Assembly: GCA_030617815.1 (NCBI GenBank)
Contig: JAUWUS010000009.1
Span: forward strand, 1-43,473
From: Gammaproteobacteria bacterium
GTDB lineage: Bacteria > Pseudomonadota > Gammaproteobacteria > UBA6429 > Thiohalophilaceae
Length of the DNA: 43,473 nt
Direction: 5' to 3'
Each line of letters starts with the position of its first letter. Position 1 is the stretch's first letter. Shown piece by piece: positions 1 to 7,327 of this stretch. The notes beneath the pieces are model-generated. The model was not told the DNA's origin, did not search any database, and worked only from the letters and a program-made list of their open reading frames with translations. The translations under genes and the position numbers were made by a program.

Positions 1-302
1 TATCAGCAAAAATTCCGGCTTTATCTTTTTCTATTTCATTCGTTATCGGTATTTTTGTTACGGTGTTGCTAGTTGCCCTGGCAACAGGTCGTTTTAAATT
101 TGAAGCACCAAAAACTGCAGGCATTAAATTTGCTGTTTTAGGAGGTAGCTTGATGGGGCTAGGCGCTATTATGGCTTATGGTTGCAATGTTGGTCAGGGT
201 TTAACAGGAATCTCTACACTCTCACTGGAATCTATACTGGCTTTTGCGGGAATGTTTATTGGCACGGTGTTTACCGTCAAATGGATGGAAAAGAGCAACT
301 AA
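1..302 (+). CDS. YeeE/YedE family sulfur transport protein, C-terminal part (5' end outside window)
   Basis: The reading frame is open from the first bases of the window, so the gene starts upstream. The visible 100 residues are hydrophobic, with about three membrane segments and the glycine-rich signature G-C-N-V-G-Q-G-L-T-G near residue 60 of the visible part. That signature is typical of the YeeE/YedE (Sulf_transp) family, inner-membrane proteins that take up thiosulfate or related sulfur compounds; the Cys in the motif belongs to the family's conduction path. The stop codon is only 4 bases before the next gene, a methyltransferase, so the two are probably co-transcribed. Substrate cannot be decided from the fragment. 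Confidence 0.85.
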   Translation, partial: SAKIPALSFSISFVIGIFVTVLLVALATGRFKFEAPKTAGIKFAVLGGSLMGLGAIMAYGCNVGQGLTGISTLSLESILAFAGMFIGTVFTVKWMEKSN

Positions 303-306
303 TAAT

Positions 307-951
307 ATGAGTTGTTGCTGTCCACATTCCAAATCAGGCGGACGAATTTTTTCATTTTTTGCCCGCAGTTACCGCCGTCGTTTTGCAAAAAATGGCTTTG
401 AACCTTCGCAGCTTCAGCTTATGGCAGGTTTAAAACAGGCAGGTTATAACAATGCCACTTTATTAGAAGTAGGGAGTGGTGTTGGTTATTTGCATCAGGT
501 TCTTTTAGGACAAGGTGCAAAAAGTGCAGTCGGTATTGAACTTGCCGGAGATATGCTTAAAGAAGCCAGAAGCTGGGCGGCAGAAAAAGGCCTGGCTGAT
601 CGAACTGAATACATTCAGGGTGATTTTATTGAGTTGCTGGATCAGGTTGAACCCGCTGAAGTAACAATTTTAGATAAAGTGATCTGTTGTTATCCTTTTG
701 CAGAATTACTGGTCAATAGCTCAACCGCTAAAACAAAACGTGTCTATGCTGTAACTTATCCGCGTAATCGCTGGTTTATAAAAGTAGCGATTGAAATTAT
801 GGCTTTTTTTCTAAAATTAAGTGGTTCAGATTTTCGCGCATTTGTTCATGATCCTGATGACATTGAACGTTGGATTATTGCAGCTGGTTTCAAAAAATCT
901 TATCAAGATCAAACCTTCATCTGGTTAAGTCAGATATATGTAAAGGATTGA
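307..951 (+). CDS. Class I SAM-dependent methyltransferase
   Basis: A 214-residue protein starting at the ATG at 307; an in-frame upstream start at 244 would overlap the YeeE gene and is less likely. Motif I of the Rossmann methyltransferase fold is visible (L-L-E-V-G-S-G-V-G-Y, about residues 55-64), followed by an acidic end of strand 2 (G-I-E-L-A-G-D) and D-F/D-K positions at motifs II-III. The N-terminus has three consecutive cysteines (M-S-C-C-C), and the middle has D-K-V-I-C-C-Y-P. It is a small soluble protein. The methyl acceptor is unknown; tight coupling to a sulfur-transport gene suggests, but does not show, a role in sulfur or thiol chemistry. Confidence 0.8.
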   Translation: MSCCCPHSKSGGRIFSFFARSYRRRFAKNGFEPSQLQLMAGLKQAGYNNATLLEVGSGVGYLHQVLLGQGAKSAVGIELAGDMLKEARSWAAEKGLADRTEYIQGDFIELLDQVEPAEVTILDKVICCYPFAELLVNSSTAKTKRVYAVTYPRNRWFIKVAIEIMAFFLKLSGSDFRAFVHDPDDIERWIIAAGFKKSYQDQTFIWLSQIYVKD

Positions 952-1132
952 ACCACAGAGGACACAGGGGTGCACGGGGATTTATTTTAAAAATTTAAGT
1001 ACAAAGAATACAAAGGGAGGCCATAAAATTAAATCTCCCTGACAGTTTAATATCGTAGCCTGGATGTAGCGCAACGCAATCCAGGAAGAATAATTTGTTT
1101 TCCCTGTGTATCTCAGTGTCCTCCGTGGTTTA
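952..1132. repeat. Inverted-repeat element (ACCACAGAGG family) with a nested second repeat
   Basis: The left arm at 953-975 reads as ACCACAGAGGACACAGG and the right arm at 1100-1131 as its inverted counterpart ending CTCCGTGGTT. Nested between them at 1055-1086 is a different short palindrome-like repeat, GTAGCCTGGATGTAGCGCAA followed by CGCAATCCAGG. A second copy of the outer family lies at 24327-24403. No protein is encoded; this looks like a non-autonomous dispersed repeat in the gap before sulP. Confidence 0.7.
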
Positions 1133-1138
1133 ATCTTT

Positions 1139-1165
1139 TTGTTCTTAGTCTAATCCTGCTATTAT
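1139..1165 (+). promoter_or_regulatory. Possible promoter of the SulP gene
   Basis: TATTAT at 1160-1165 is a reasonable -10 box about 45 bases before the start codon. The best -35 match, TTGTTC at 1139-1144, has a short 15-base spacing. It lies just right of the repeat element, the only unique sequence before the gene. Confidence 0.3.
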
Positions 1166-1210
1166 GCGCCTCTTTTTTACTATGAGCCGTTTATTTCCCG
1201 GAGTTATTCT

Positions 1211-2740
1211 ATGTTCCAGTTGGGTTGCGCCAATCGCGCATGTTTTCAAAATGAAATTCTTTCCGGTTTAACCGTTGCGCTCGCCCTGGTTCCTGAGGCG
1301 GTTGCTTTTGCTTTTGTTGCCGGTGTCGATCCACTGGTGGGTTTATACGCGGCCTTTATGGTGGGTTTGTTAGCCGCTATTTTTGGTGGTCGTCCCGGTA
1401 TGATTTCCGGTGCAACCGGTGCCATGGCGGTGGTGATGGTAGCTCTCGTAGCTCAACACGGCGTGGAATATTTATTTGCCGCGGTTGTGTTGACGGGGTT
1501 AATTCAGATATTGGCTGGCATATTACGCTTGGGTAAATACATTCGTATTGTGCCGCATCCGGTAATGCTGGGTTTCGTCAACGGTTTGGCGATTGTTATT
1601 TTTTTGGCGCAGTTACAACACTTCCAAATAAAATTACCTGATGGAAGTTGGGACTGGATGACAGGCTCAGCTTTATTTATTTTGCTAGGTTTAGTTGCTT
1701 TAACCATGGCGATTATGCATTTTTTGCCAAAGATAACCGGCGCTTTTCCTGCTGCGCTGGCGGCAATTTTAGTTGTTTCTTTTATGGTAATTGGTTTTGA
1801 TATTAATACTAACCAGGTAGGTGATTTAGCTTCGATCAAAGGTGCTTTCCCTTCTTTTCATCGCCCCGAAGTTTCTTTTAGCTGGGAAACATTATCAATA
1901 ATTTTTCCTTATGCCATTATTTTAGCCGCAGTGGGTTTGATTGAATCGTTATTAACGCTTTCATTGATTGATGATATAACCAATACTCGTGGTCGTGGTA
2001 ACCGTGAATGTGTTGGCCAGGGCATCGCGAATACCGTGACCGGCTTCTTTGGTGGCATGGGCGGTTGCGCCATGATTGGTCAAAGTATGATCAATGTAAA
2101 CTCCGGTGGTCGTCAGCGTTTATCCGGTATTGCTGCAGCACTGTTTTTATTAATCTTTATTTTGTTTGCCTCAAGTTTAATTGAACAAATTCCTATGGCA
2201 GCTTTGATCGGTGTTATGTTCATGGTGGTGTTGGGTACCTTTGAATGGTCAAGCCTGCGTATTATGGGAAAAATTCCTAAAACAGATGCATTTGTTTTAA
2301 TCCTTGTTTCAGCTGTAACCGTGGCAACCGATTTGGCTGTTGCTGTTGTGGTAGGTGTGATTGTTTCGGCATTATTTTTCGCCTGGGAACATGCTTCGCA
2401 TATTAATGTGAAGGGCTATGATAATAAATACGGTATACGTATTTATGAACTGAATGGGCCGCTATTTTTTGGTTCAGTTAAGAGTTTCATGGAACTGTTC
2501 AACCCGGCAGAGGATCCACAGGAAGTCATTATTGAATTTCAAAATTCACGTGTAGCCGATCATTCTGCGATTGAAGCAATTGATAATCTCGCTGAAAAAT
2601 ATATTAAGGCAGGAAAGACACTACACTTGCGTCATTTAAGTCCGGAGTGTCATGAGTTATTAAAAAATGCCGGTGACATGGTTGAAGTTAATGTGATGGA
2701 AGATCCTAAATACCATGTTGCGGATGATCTAATAGCTTAA
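1211..2740 (+). CDS. SulP (SLC26-type) anion transporter with STAS domain
   Basis: A 509-residue inner-membrane protein. The N-terminal ~410 residues form many hydrophobic segments and begin with the SulP signature around residues 20-50 ([14 protein letters not shown]). A cytoplasmic STAS domain follows from about residue 418 to the end, containing [10 protein letters not shown]. Family members carry sulfate, bicarbonate, chloride or dicarboxylates; sequence alone does not tell which. It is a single-gene unit, and a hairpin terminator follows at 2763-2790. Sulfate import would fit the APS kinase and sulfotransferase at 39-42 kb, but bicarbonate or another anion is equally possible. Confidence 0.9.
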   Translation: MFQLGCANRACFQNEILSGLTVALALVPEAVAFAFVAGVDPLVGLYAAFMVGLLAAIFGGRPGMISGATGAMAVVMVALVAQHGVEYLFAAVVLTGLIQILAGILRLGKYIRIVPHPVMLGFVNGLAIVIFLAQLQHFQIKLPDGSWDWMTGSALFILLGLVALTMAIMHFLPKITGAFPAALAAILVVSFMVIGFDINTNQVGDLASIKGAFPSFHRPEVSFSWETLSIIFPYAIILAAVGLIESLLTLSLIDDITNTRGRGNRECVGQGIANTVTGFFGGMGGCAMIGQSMINVNSGGRQRLSGIAAALFLLIFILFASSLIEQIPMAALIGVMFMVVLGTFEWSSLRIMGKIPKTDAFVLILVSAVTVATDLAVAVVVGVIVSALFFAWEHASHINVKGYDNKYGIRIYELNGPLFFGSVKSFMELFNPAEDPQEVIIEFQNSRVADHSAIEAIDNLAEKYIKAGKTLHLRHLSPECHELLKNAGDMVEVNVMEDPKYHVADDLIA

Positions 2741-2762
2741 ACAGCTTGAAGTAAAGATAAAT

Positions 2763-2790
2763 AAAAAGCCTGCAATTAGCAGGTTTTTTA
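2763..2790. terminator. Rho-independent terminator between convergent genes
   Basis: GCCTGC-AATTA-GCAGG forms a short GC stem, with A-run on the left and T-run on the right. It can therefore end transcription of sulP (plus) and, less well, of the convergent gene on the minus strand. Confidence 0.7.
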
Positions 2791-2800
2791 TTTATAGTTA

Positions 2801-3136
2801 TTAAGTATTTTTCATTAACTGTTGTGTGAAGTCATCCCGGGCTTTATCCAGTTCATCTTTTATTATTGGAACAAGCACATTATTATCTTCAAGTGTTTTA
2901 ATGCATTGTTCATAAAACGTATTAAAATTATTAAGTACATCTTTTGTCGCAATTAATTCATTTGCTAATACTTTTTCTTCGTCACCACTATTATCCAGTA
3001 AGGTAAGCACAGCATAACGCGGAATCATTTTGTTATGTCCGGTTGCAACGTTACTTGCAACAATGGGTGATGTTTTAACATACACTTCATCCTGAAATTT
3101 GAATTTTTGGCCAATACTTAAAAGTTTAAACTTCAT
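2801..3136 (-). CDS. Conserved hypothetical protein (111 aa)
   Basis: A small, soluble, mostly hydrophilic protein without signal peptide or membrane segment. The N-terminal half looks beta-rich (K-F-K-L-L-S-I-G-Q-K-F-K-F), with the pattern V-Y-V-K-T-S-P-I-V-A-S-N-V-A-T-G-H, which I recall from short uncharacterised gammaproteobacterial proteins. The C-terminal half is helical and acidic. It lies 33 bases downstream of the TrmH-family methyltransferase on the same strand, so the two may share a transcript. Function is unknown. Confidence 0.65.
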   Translation of the reverse strand: MKFKLLSIGQKFKFQDEVYVKTSPIVASNVATGHNKMIPRYAVLTLLDNSGDEEKVLANELIATKDVLNNFNTFYEQCIKTLEDNNVLVPIIKDELDKARDDFTQQLMKNT

Positions 3137-3169
3137 TATTTTTCCAGTTTGTATTTGATAAAAAATAAA

Positions 3170-3721
3170 TTATTTTTTTCTATGTTGCGATATATATTCA
3201 TACATAACAATGGATGCGGCGATACTCACATTTAAACTTTCAGTAACACCAAAATGTGGGATGCTGAGGCATTTTATTTCCGGGTAAGCTGAAGCATCAA
3301 AACTAATGCCGCGATCTTCATTACCTAAAATAAAAGCGCTTTTTTCCGGTAGTTTTGCTTCGTATAAGATTGTTCCTTTGTCGGCTTCCAGGGTAAACAG
3401 GTTATAGCCGCGTTCTTCTAAGTTTTGAAAGCAATCAGAAATAGTGTCAAAAAATTTTGCCGGCACTTTACGAAAGGCACCCTTAGCCGGTGCCGGATCA
3501 AAAGGTTCAATGTTTACCAGGTGAATTTCAAATGCGCCCAATGCTTCTGCGGAACGAAAAATTTTAGGTACGTTAAAGCCTGCTTGCAGATGATCTAGAA
3601 TCAGGATGAAACGGTGCTCACCGGGTTGTGCCAGTACATTACGTTGCCGGTCTTTTTTATAGCGTCGCATTGCAGTGCGGTAGCGTTCTTCGCGTTTATT
3701 CGTGTGTTGGCGGCTGACCAT
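3170..3721 (-). CDS. SpoU/TrmH family RNA 2'-O-methyltransferase
   Basis: A 183-residue protein with all three SPOUT knot motifs. Motif 1 is N-V-P-K-I-F-R-S-A-E at about residues 50-59, with the catalytic-type Asn and Arg. Motif 2 is F-I-L-G-N-E-D-R-G-I at about 130-139. Motif 3 is L-S-I-P-H-F-G-V-T-E-S-L-N-V-S at about 151-165, which forms the SAM-binding knot. The N-terminal 35 residues are very basic, consistent with RNA binding. These enzymes methylate ribose 2'-OH groups in tRNA or rRNA; the target nucleotide cannot be assigned here. The start at 3721 gives the expected short basic N-terminus. Confidence 0.88.
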   Translation of the reverse strand: MVSRQHTNKREERYRTAMRRYKKDRQRNVLAQPGEHRFILILDHLQAGFNVPKIFRSAEALGAFEIHLVNIEPFDPAPAKGAFRKVPAKFFDTISDCFQNLEERGYNLFTLEADKGTILYEAKLPEKSAFILGNEDRGISFDASAYPEIKCLSIPHFGVTESLNVSIAASIVMYEYISQHRKK

Positions 3722-3822
3722 CGTTTATCCAGTTGCAGGGCTTAATAGTTGACGTATTTTACCTGAAACTGCCCAAAATGGCGTATTAGCGTGGTTTAGT
3801 TAACTGAAATGAGCAAAAAAGC

Positions 3823-3850
3823 TTGAAATATTAGTTTTTGTTAATATACT
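3823..3850 (+). promoter_or_regulatory. Sigma-70-type promoter for the rhodanese gene
   Basis: TTGAAA at 3823-3828 and TATACT at 3845-3850 are separated by 16 bases and lie about 33 bases before the ATG at 3883. This is one of the best -35/-10 pairs in the window. Confidence 0.55.
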
Positions 3851-3882
3851 GTCGCATCTTTATATCCATTTGAGTGAGAAGC

Positions 3883-4215
3883 ATGAGTTTGATTAAGGAA
3901 ATTGAAGTATCAGAACTGGCGCAATTAAAGCAAAAAAATAATGTTGTCCGTGTTATTGATATTCGCCAACCGGCTGAGCTGAACAGCGGCATTATTCCAG
4001 GCGCTGAGGCTTTGCCTATGCACACTATTCCATTACGGCTTAGCGAGCTTAAACAGGAAGAAACCTTGATTATGGTCTGTCGTAGCGGCGCTCGTTCTGC
4101 GCAAGCTTGCATGTTTTTACAGCAACAGGGTTATGACAATGTTTTTAACTTACGCGGCGGCATGATGGCCTGGGCTAACAATGGTCTTGAGATTGGATTA
4201 CCCCAAGTGGTTTAA
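3883..4215 (+). CDS. Single-domain rhodanese-like sulfurtransferase
   Basis: A 110-residue, one-domain rhodanese. The active-site loop C-R-S-G-A-R follows the strand L-I-M-V and supplies the Cys that carries the persulfide. The family signatures I-D-I-R-Q-P-A-E-L near residue 27 and G-Y-D-N-V-F-N-L-R-G-G-M-M-A-W near residue 85 are also present. I prefer the ATG at 3883 over a GTG at 3874 because a GAGTGAGA purine stretch sits in front of it and it gives the usual short N-terminus. It probably acts in the cytoplasm as a sulfur-transfer partner. It stands alone, with its own promoter and terminator. Confidence 0.88.
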   Translation: MSLIKEIEVSELAQLKQKNNVVRVIDIRQPAELNSGIIPGAEALPMHTIPLRLSELKQEETLIMVCRSGARSAQACMFLQQQGYDNVFNLRGGMMAWANNGLEIGLPQVV

Positions 4216-4233
4216 AAAATCAGGGTAAAAATT

Positions 4234-4270
4234 TAAAAAAAGCGGATAACACTAAATTATCCGCTTTTTT
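4234..4270. terminator. Bidirectional terminator reaching into the 3' end of the minus-strand gene
   Basis: AAGCGGATAA and TTATCCGCTT form a 10-bp stem around a 7-base loop, flanked by A-run and T-run, so it works in both directions. Its right arm supplies the last codons and the stop (4257-4259) of the convergent 102-aa gene. Confidence 0.8.
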
Positions 4271-4565
4271 TATTTGGGTTATAGACATTTTGATTATTAT
4301 CAATAATATCCTGTTTCGCCTCAGCCATCGCACCTTCTACATTAGATGCATTGAATAAGGCATTTTGTGCATCATTTAATGCATTCATTGATGCATCCTG
4401 AATAGACTGATCCAGCTCCATTTTTCGTGACCGCACTACGGCTTCAGAAGCAAGAACAACATTTAATGCTGCCTGCGCAATAATACCTTTTGAACCCGCC
4501 TGAGCTGCGCCTGCCAGAAGATTAATAATTGAAAGAAGATCTTCTTGTTGATTTGGTTCAGACAT
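4257..4565 (-). CDS. Hypothetical Ala/Asn-rich protein (102 aa)
   Basis: A small soluble helical protein rich in Ala, Asn, Gln and Ser, with runs such as L-L-A-G-A-A-Q-A-G and A-L-N-D-A-Q-N-A-L-F-N-A. There is no signal peptide and no cysteine. It lies 78 bases downstream of a GST gene on the same strand, with a perfect 9-bp inverted repeat spanning the gap. I considered an R-body (RebB-like) relation because of the Ala/Asn-rich helices, but the diagnostic RebB pattern is not present. Function is unknown, though coding is supported by frame length and position between terminator and neighbour. Confidence 0.6.
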   Translation of the reverse strand: MSEPNQQEDLLSIINLLAGAAQAGSKGIIAQAALNVVLASEAVVRSRKMELDQSIQDASMNALNDAQNALFNASNVEGAMAEAKQDIIDNNQNVYNPNKKSG

Positions 4566-4568
4566 ATT

Positions 4569-4646
4569 TAAGTACCGCTAATGACAGATTGAAGATTTAA
4601 TATATCTGAAACCAGACTTGATTACTAATTTTTATAACGGTACTTA
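4569..4646. repeat. 9-bp inverted repeat bounding the gst / 102-aa gene gap
   Basis: TAAGTACCG at 4569-4577 and CGGTACTTA at 4638-4646 are perfect inverted repeats. They frame almost the whole 78-base intergenic segment, and the right arm includes the GST stop codon. The element could be a structured mRNA segment or a remnant of a small mobile repeat. Confidence 0.5.
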
Positions 4647-5327
4647 GTTTATTTTAAGAACTTCGCTTATTTCATTGCTGAAAATAGAATCCAGTTTTTT
4701 AAAATAACCTGCCAGGTCTTCTTTATAAGAACCAGGGACAGATTTAATCACTGATGGCCTTTCCAGTAATCGGTCACCCCATGCTTTAACATTAGGCGCA
4801 TCTTCAAATATGCCATAGTCTTTATAGCCAGCAATGCTTTTGTGATAACGGAAGACAGGCGCGTAAACAGCGTCAACCATTGAAAAATCTGCGCCATTAA
4901 AATAATCGCCATTACTGATTTCATCTTCAAGTACTTCAAAACGATCAATTAAAATGTTTTTTAAGTGTTTAAACTTCTTAGGATCATCAGTGAGAAAAAA
5001 ATCATAGGTTGAGTTTAAAATTTCATTACCAAATTCAATCCATGCACGATTTTGTGCTTTTGCAAAAGCATTTGACGGGTAAAGCGAACCTGCTGTAATT
5101 TCATCAAGGTAATCGCAGATAACCATGGACTCAAAAAGAGGTTTCTCATCAACAAGTAAGACCGGTACTTTTTCCAGTGGTGAAACATCATAAAACCACG
5201 GTGGCGGTGCGGAGAGATCTATATACTCAACATCAAATGAAATATTTTTTTCATTCAAAACAATCATTGCACGTTGCACATAAGGACAAAGAGTAAAGCT
5301 GATTAGTTTTAAGTCTGGAGTGGCCAT
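4644..5327 (-). CDS. Glutathione S-transferase family protein
   Basis: A 227-residue two-domain GST. The thioredoxin-like N-terminal domain has the active-site-type segment F-T-L-C-P-Y-V-Q-R-A at residues 11-20, where the Cys points to omega/SspA-like members that do thiol transfer rather than classical conjugation. It also has the cis-Pro region K-V-P-V-L-L and the glutathione-binding E-S-M-V-I at about 66-70. The C-terminal half is all helical. It is soluble. The gene diverges from the 418-aa gene at 5413 across only 85 bases. Its substrate is unknown. Confidence 0.85.
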   Translation of the reverse strand: MATPDLKLISFTLCPYVQRAMIVLNEKNISFDVEYIDLSAPPPWFYDVSPLEKVPVLLVDEKPLFESMVICDYLDEITAGSLYPSNAFAKAQNRAWIEFGNEILNSTYDFFLTDDPKKFKHLKNILIDRFEVLEDEISNGDYFNGADFSMVDAVYAPVFRYHKSIAGYKDYGIFEDAPNVKAWGDRLLERPSVIKSVPGSYKEDLAGYFKKLDSIFSNEISEVLKIN

Positions 5328-5412
5328 TTTTAATTCTCTTTAAGATTAATAACAAAAAAACTATAGTGCAAAAACATTGTAACTGATAACTATGTAATAA
5401 TAACGTGATTAA

Positions 5413-6669
5413 TTGTTACGTAAAATAAGGTTATTTACTTTGGATTTTGAATTAACACGCCTGGAAAATGATGAACGTTTATTGTCGCAAATTACGTCAA
5501 TTAAAACAGCAGAAAATATTCAATTATTGATTCCGTTTGCAAAAGCCTACCTGGGACTATTTTATGTTATTGATAGTGAATTAACCGCAACAGATAAAGT
5601 AAGCTTGTTGGCAAACAGTGAGCTTGATGATGCTATATTAGAAGGCTTTTTATCAAGTTTAAGCAGTGACGAAATACCCTCGTTAGAAAAAATCGGGCAT
5701 GCTGCTGCGATAAAAAAAGAATATTCAGAAGGTTATATCATTCTTGCCGGGCTGGATTTAATTGCAAAAAAATCACTTGCCGATATTAAAAAATTGAATC
5801 CGGCTATTATTGAAAAAGCCGTTGGTTTTCATTTTTCAAATAAGACGGGTTATTCTGATATCTGGTTTGATTATTTACTGGCTGAGCACCCAGATAAAGT
5901 TATCCCTGCTATCTCCTGCTACTGGATTGCGATGTTAAAAAATCAAGCCACTTATTTACCGGGGATAAATTTAGTATTAAGTGCTAAACCTGATGTTCGG
6001 ATAATCCGGTATTGTATTTTATCACTGTTACAACATTGGTTTTTATGCAAAACAAAAACCTTATCTCAACTTTTACACCTTGCTTTTAAGTACAGTGAAG
6101 TGAAACAATTTTTAACTGTTTGTGAGTATGCTCTGGAAAATGATGAGCAGTTGAATGAAAAAACACGTTTGTACTGGATGGCGGCAGCTTATTTACTCTC
6201 GCCAGATAAATATTTTGCCAGGCTTTCAGATTATGCCGGCCGGGCGAAAATAAAAATTATGCCGCTACTGGATTTTATTGTTTTAATCCTGAGTGATAAA
6301 AATGACATTAATATAAAATTTGATAATAAGATTATGGTGCAGTTATTAAGAATGGTTGCGCCTATTTTCCCTCCGCAACATCATGTCTATGGTGCTTTAG
6401 GAGAGCTGGATGTTAATTCAAAAAACGTGATGTCATTGTTTTATCATTTGGCGTGTTCAAATGATAATGATGTAACAAAGGAAATTAAATCATTGCGTAA
6501 AGCGCGGGTTATGAAAATATATTCAGCCGTAATTGATAATTTACTGGCGTTACAAATCAGGAAAAATAATGAAAATAATTTTCTTTTTCCTGATTTTGAT
6601 GTTTATATTGAAATGCTGGCAAAGGATAATTGCCTGCAAGGTCGAAGTAATAAATTTGATTTAAGATAA
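5413..6669 (+). CDS. Unknown all-helical protein (418 aa) with no ATG start
   Basis: The frame is open for 418 residues and predicted almost entirely helical, with repeated Leu/Ala spacing like an alpha-solenoid. The C-terminal 100 residues carry D-V-N-S-K-N-V-M-S-L-F-Y-H-L-A and later A-L-Q-I-R-K-N-N-E. These remind me of the C-terminal helical region of very large NACHT/STAND-type NTPases, but no NTPase motif exists here and the 85-base gap to gst leaves no room for one. There is no in-frame ATG before about residue 173. The start must be the TTG at 5413 (right after a stop codon) or the TTG at 5440, which has AAGG nine bases upstream. It could be a stand-alone helical module or a decayed relic. 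Confidence 0.55.
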   Translation: MLRKIRLFTLDFELTRLENDERLLSQITSIKTAENIQLLIPFAKAYLGLFYVIDSELTATDKVSLLANSELDDAILEGFLSSLSSDEIPSLEKIGHAAAIKKEYSEGYIILAGLDLIAKKSLADIKKLNPAIIEKAVGFHFSNKTGYSDIWFDYLLAEHPDKVIPAISCYWIAMLKNQATYLPGINLVLSAKPDVRIIRYCILSLLQHWFLCKTKTLSQLLHLAFKYSEVKQFLTVCEYALENDEQLNEKTRLYWMAAAYLLSPDKYFARLSDYAGRAKIKIMPLLDFIVLILSDKNDINIKFDNKIMVQLLRMVAPIFPPQHHVYGALGELDVNSKNVMSLFYHLACSNDNDVTKEIKSLRKARVMKIYSAVIDNLLALQIRKNNENNFLFPDFDVYIEMLAKDNCLQGRSNKFDLR

Positions 6670-6674
6670 AAAAA

Positions 6675-6851
6675 TTACTGATTGAAGCTGCTCGGAATAT
6701 AACCCTTGAAATCATGATAGTCCCGATAACTTTCAATCATTGCTTTAAGTTCTGACATGTTTATATCATCAGGCTCATTGATATAATCAGCCACCTTTCT
6801 AATCATTTTCCAACGCCATAATTCTACGGGTGGTGTATCTTCTTTTTGCAT
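6675..6851 (-). CDS. Small hypothetical protein (58 aa)
   Basis: The ATG at 6851 has AGGA 9 bases upstream, and I prefer it to a TTG at 6890. The product is a short hydrophilic protein with the pattern P-P-V-E-L-W-R-W-K-M-I-R-K-V-A-D-Y-I, acidic in the middle, with Y-R-D-Y-H-D-F-K-G-Y near the C-terminus. It lies downstream of the 82-aa gene on the same strand (68 bases apart) and converges with the 418-aa gene 5 bases away. Function is unknown. Confidence 0.5.
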   Translation of the reverse strand: MQKEDTPPVELWRWKMIRKVADYINEPDDINMSELKAMIESYRDYHDFKGYIPSSFNQ

Positions 6852-6919
6852 AAAAATATCCTGTTTTAAAATAGAAACAGTATTTTGCAATTGTTTTATG
6901 ACAGTTTTATGAATATAAG

Positions 6920-7168
6920 CTATAAATACGCAGAAAAATTAACTTCATTTACCGGTTTGTGAATTTTAAAATTAATGTGGGTGAGATATTTTTCGTTTAA
7001 TCTTTTAATTGAGTCAGCGGCAAATTTTTGAACTTCTTTTTTTGAACCTGAACGTAAACTTGTAATGGTATTCAGGTCATTCGCAATAACATATTTATAC
7101 CAGTGATTATCGGTAGCTCCAATGGGTGGAGTGACTTGCTCAATACTTTTAATTTTATAACGTGACAT
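6920..7168 (-). CDS. Small hypothetical protein (82 aa)
   Basis: It has a strong Shine-Dalgarno GAGGA 7 bases before the ATG at 7168. The 82-residue product is basic and soluble, beginning S-R-Y-K-I-K-S-I-E-Q-V with W-Y-K-Y-V-I-A-N in the middle. A helical segment K-K-E-V-Q-K-F-A-A-D-S-I-K-R-L-N-E-K follows. No family is recognised. It diverges from ygiQ and is probably the first gene of a two-gene unit with the 58-aa gene downstream. Confidence 0.6.
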   Translation of the reverse strand: MSRYKIKSIEQVTPPIGATDNHWYKYVIANDLNTITSLRSGSKKEVQKFAADSIKRLNEKYLTHINFKIHKPVNEVNFSAYL

Positions 7169-7264
7169 GTTTAATTCCTCAAAAATAATACCTGGGATGA
7201 ATGTAACGCTGGCTTATTGCAGCTTTATGACAGGATTCTTTCACTTTCATGTTAAATAACAGGC

Positions 7265-7270
7265 TATAAT
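7265..7270 (+). promoter_or_regulatory. Probable -10 box of ygiQ
   Basis: A perfect TATAAT lies 57 bases before the ygiQ ATG. No good -35 hexamer is visible at 16-18 bases, so this call rests on the -10 alone. Confidence 0.35.
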
Positions 7271-7327
7271 AAGCATTATTATTTTTGATTAATTCCCCTT
7301 CAAAACATCTGAAATTTACTTAAAACC

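Noticed and set aside
4257-4565. R-body (RebB-type) protein
   Set aside because: Ala/Asn-rich helices are similar in flavour, but the characteristic T-D-A-V-T-Q-x-N-V pattern is absent and no other reb gene is near.
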